Below the pieces are notes generated by a model that worked only from the letters and a program-made list of their open reading frames with translations, was not told the origin of the DNA and did no database searches. Shown here in pieces: positions 37,083 to 39,436 of a stretch of DNA of 39,436 nucleotides (position 1 is its first letter; each line of letters starts with the position of its first letter). The stretch spans positions 1 through 39,436 of the forward strand of contig CAJAES010000061.1 of the NCBI GenBank assembly GCA_903938815.1, given 5' to 3'. Position numbers and translations under genes: made by a program. Origin of the DNA: an uncultured beta proteobacterium. Lineage in GTDB: Bacteria; Pseudomonadota; Gammaproteobacteria; Burkholderiales; Burkholderiaceae_C.

Positions 37083-39436
37083 ATGAAGAGAATGCTCATC
37101 AACGCCACGCAGCCCGAAGAGCGGCGCCTGGCAATTGTCGACGGCCAGAAACTGCTCGACTTCGAAACCGAGCTCGAAGGGCGCGAACAGCGCAAGGGCA
37201 ACATCTACAAGGCCGTCATCACGCGGGTCGAGCCTTCGCTGGAGGCCTGCTTCGTCGATTACGGTGAAGACCGCCACGGCTTCCTGCCGTTCAAGGAAAT
37301 CTCGCGCAACTACTTCCGCGAGGGCGCCGACGTCAAGAACGCGCGCATCCAGGACGTCGTCAAGGACGGCGACAGCCTGCTCGTGCAGGTCGAGAAGGAA
37401 GAGCGCGGCAACAAGGGCGCGGCGCTGACCACCTTCGTCAGCCTGGCCGGGCGCTACCTGGTCCTGATGCCCAACAACCCGCGCGGCGGCGGCGTCAGCC
37501 GGCGCATCGAGGGTGAACAGCGCGAGGAACTCAAGGAGAACCTCGAGCAGCTGGAATACCCCAAGGGCATGAGCCTGATCGCCCGCACGGCCGGCATCGG
37601 CCGCAGCGCCGACGAGCTGCAGTGGGACCTGAACTACATGCTCAAGCTCTGGGACGCCATCGACGGCGCTTCCAGGGGCGGCAAGGGCGCCTTCCTGATC
37701 TACCAGGAGAGCAGCCTCGTCATCCGCGCCATCCGCGACTACTTCACGGCGGACATCGGCGAGATCCTGATCGACACGGACGACATCTACGATCAGGCGC
37801 TGCAGTTCATGACGCACGTGATGCCTGAAACGGCCAATCGCGTGAAGCGCTACCGTGACGACGCGCCGCTGTTCAGCCGCTTCCAGATCGAGCACCAGAT
37901 CGAGACGGCCTTCAGCCGCACGGTCAACCTGCCCAGCGGCGGCGCGATCGTGATCGACCACACCGAGGCCCTGGTCTCGGTGGACGTGAACTCGGCGCGC
38001 AGCACCCGCGGCAGCGACATCGAGGAAACCGCGACCCGCACCAACCTGGAAGCCGCCGACGAGATCGCGCGCCAGATGCGGCTGCGCGACCTCGGCGGCC
38101 TGATCGTCGTCGACTTCATCGACATGGAGGAGAGCAAGAACCGCCGCGAGGTGGAGCAGCGGCTGCGCGATGCGCTGCGCTTCGACCGCGCCCGCGTGCA
38201 GTTCAGCTCCATCAGCAAGTTCGGCCTGCTCGAGATGAGCCGCCAGCGCCTGCGCCCGGCGCTGAGCGAAGGCAGCCACATCACCTGCCCGCGCTGCAAC
38301 GGCACCGGCCACATCCGCGACACCGAGAGCTCCGCGCTGCAGATCCTGCGCATGGTGCAGGAAGAGTCGATGAAGGAGAACACGGCCGCCGTGCACGTTC
38401 AGGTGCCGGTGGAAGTGACGAGCTTCCTGCTCAACGAGAAGCGCACCGAGATCACCAAGATCGAGCTCAAGCAGCGCGTGACCGTGATCCTGGTGCCGAA
38501 CAAGCACCTCGACACCCCGAACTACAAGCTCGAGCGCCTGCGCCACGACGACCCGCGTCTGGAGAACCTGCAGGCCAGCTACACGATGATCGAGGAGCCG
38601 GAAGACGAAGTCGGCATCACGCGCCGCAGCGACGTCGACGGCAAGGGCAAGTCCAAGCAGGAACCCGTGATCAAGGGTGTGCTGCCCGACCAGCCGGCCC
38701 CGCCCGCCCCCGCACCGGCACCCGTGCCGGCGCCCGCCCCCGTGGTGGCTGCAGCCCCGGCGCCCGCGCCCGTGGCGGCGCCCGCACCCGCGCCCGAAGC
38801 CGGCGGCGGCTTCTTCGGCTGGGTCAAGAGCCTCTTCGGCGCGCCGGCACCGGCCCCCGTGGCCGCGCCCGCTCCGGCACCTGCCGTGGTGGCGCCGGCT
38901 GCAACGCCGGAACGCAAGGAAGGCCGTGGCGATGGACGCCGCGGCGGCCGTGGCGGTCGTGAAGGCGGCCGTGAGGGCGGACGCGAGGGCCGGGAAGGCT
39001 CGCGTGAAGGCCGTGGTGGCCGCGGCGAAGGCCGTGGCGACCGTGGCGGCGAACGTGGCAGTGAACGTGGAGGCGAACAACGCGCCGAGCGCGCCCCGCG
39101 TGAAGACCGCCCGCCCCGCGAGGAGCGTGCGCCGCGCGAGGATCGTGCCCCGCGCGAAGACCGTGCACCGCGCGGCGAAGGCCGCCGTGGCGAACCCCGC
39201 GCCGAGCGCATGGCCGCCGCTGCCGTCAACGGCGAAGCGGTGGTCGCTCAGCAGGCGCTGGTCGACCTGCCCGAAGGCACGGAAGCCACCGATGGCACCG
39301 GCGTGCCGCAGGCCGACGGCGAAGGCCGCCGTCGCCGCCGTCGTGGCGGCCGGGGTCGTGGCGAGGGCCGGCCGGAAGGCGCGGGCCCGAACGACCTGAA
39401 CGGGCCGGACACCGAGTCCCCGCAGGAAGCCGGCGA
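37083..39436 (+). CDS. rne: Ribonuclease E, partial at right edge
   Basis: 784 codons of RNase E, the endonuclease core of the RNA degradosome; the 3' end lies outside the window. The S1 domain covers about 35-120, and the 5'-sensor and DNase I-like domains follow. Metal-binding D301 ([13 protein letters not shown]) and D344 ([10 protein letters not shown]) and the Zn-link C402 and C405 (CPRCNGTG) align with E. coli D303, D346, C404 and C407. After about residue 535 the scaffold begins: Pro-Ala repeats, a short amphipathic [13 protein letters not shown] (575-586) that may be the membrane-targeting segment, then Arg/Gly- and Arg/Glu-rich tracts. It is divergent from rluC. Confidence 0.97.
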   Translation, partial: MKRMLINATQPEERRLAIVDGQKLLDFETELEGREQRKGNIYKAVITRVEPSLEACFVDYGEDRHGFLPFKEISRNYFREGADVKNARIQDVVKDGDSLLVQVEKEERGNKGAALTTFVSLAGRYLVLMPNNPRGGGVSRRIEGEQREELKENLEQLEYPKGMSLIARTAGIGRSADELQWDLNYMLKLWDAIDGASRGGKGAFLIYQESSLVIRAIRDYFTADIGEILIDTDDIYDQALQFMTHVMPETANRVKRYRDDAPLFSRFQIEHQIETAFSRTVNLPSGGAIVIDHTEALVSVDVNSARSTRGSDIEETATRTNLEAADEIARQMRLRDLGGLIVVDFIDMEESKNRREVEQRLRDALRFDRARVQFSSISKFGLLEMSRQRLRPALSEGSHITCPRCNGTGHIRDTESSALQILRMVQEESMKENTAAVHVQVPVEVTSFLLNEKRTEITKIELKQRVTVILVPNKHLDTPNYKLERLRHDDPRLENLQASYTMIEEPEDEVGITRRSDVDGKGKSKQEPVIKGVLPDQPAPPAPAPAPVPAPAPVVAAAPAPAPVAAPAPAPEAGGGFFGWVKSLFGAPAPAPVAAPAPAPAVVAPAATPERKEGRGDGRRGGRGGREGGREGGREGREGSREGRGGRGEGRGDRGGERGSERGGEQRAERAPREDRPPREERAPREDRAPREDRAPRGEGRRGEPRAERMAAAAVNGEAVVAQQALVDLPEGTEATDGTGVPQADGEGRRRRRRGGRGRGEGRPEGAGPNDLNGPDTESPQEAG

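Noticed and set aside
37071..39080. 669-residue open frame on the minus strand opposite rne
   Set aside because: It is a mirror of the rne codons in GC-rich DNA: Ala/Val/Leu/Arg composition with no domain, while the plus strand encodes a clear RNase E.

Overview
The window looks like a chromosomal segment of a high-GC betaproteobacterium of the order Burkholderiales (Comamonadaceae or the Rubrivivax/Leptothrix group). This rests on the GC-rich codon use, the divergent rluC/rne pair with betaproteobacterial-type RNase E, the persulfide dioxygenase-rhodanese fusion with two YeeE/YedE halves, and the ureE-ureF-ureG order with a His-rich UreE. The lineage is inferred; there is no rRNA or tRNA in the window.

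Left part (0.5-13.0 kb). A class III aminotransferase with a hydrophobic N-terminus lies tail to tail with a small Mpo1-like membrane protein, which is divergent from a GT4 glycosyltransferase; together they suggest lipid or glycolipid modification. A beta-propeller lipoprotein of the choice-of-anchor I type follows on the minus strand. Next comes a signalling pair with a 4-bp overlap: a 1362-residue CHASE/PAS/histidine kinase/REC/Hpt protein and a REC-GGDEF response regulator. A three-gene sulfur operon (two YeeE/YedE half-transporters, then persulfide dioxygenase-rhodanese) ends this part.

Middle part (13.1-24.8 kb). This is the accessory region. It holds an Ala/Ser/Gly-rich membrane protein of unknown function and a 1380-residue protein that joins a gingipain-like (C25) cysteine peptidase to twelve fascin-type beta-trefoil repeats. 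A frameshifted IS91-family transposase remnant follows. Then come a Tat-exported VAO-type FAD oxidoreductase in an operon with two uncharacterised membrane proteins, and a cupin. Long stretches with no supportable gene (14.54-14.99, 19.40-19.87, 22.85-24.01 and 24.45-24.80 kb) suggest insertion and decay.

Right part (24.8-39.4 kb). This is core-like. Urease accessory genes ureE-ureF-ureG occur without ureDABC beside them, followed by a PAP2 phosphatase-like protein and a GNAT acetyltransferase, a SAM methyltransferase on the minus strand, and a run of small plus-strand genes (GNAT, small membrane proteins, a dimeric alpha-beta barrel-like protein, a secreted TPR-like protein, DUF2164). A tightly packed minus-strand operon then reads rluC, HAD phosphatase, Rieske protein, SppA-type peptidase, psd and an EamA transporter. 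Divergent from rluC is rne (RNase E) with a long structured leader; it runs off the right edge.

The most unusual object is the C25 peptidase with fascin repeats at 14992-19134. Its twelve repeats are the number needed for four beta-trefoils, as in eukaryotic fascin, and no signal peptide is visible.
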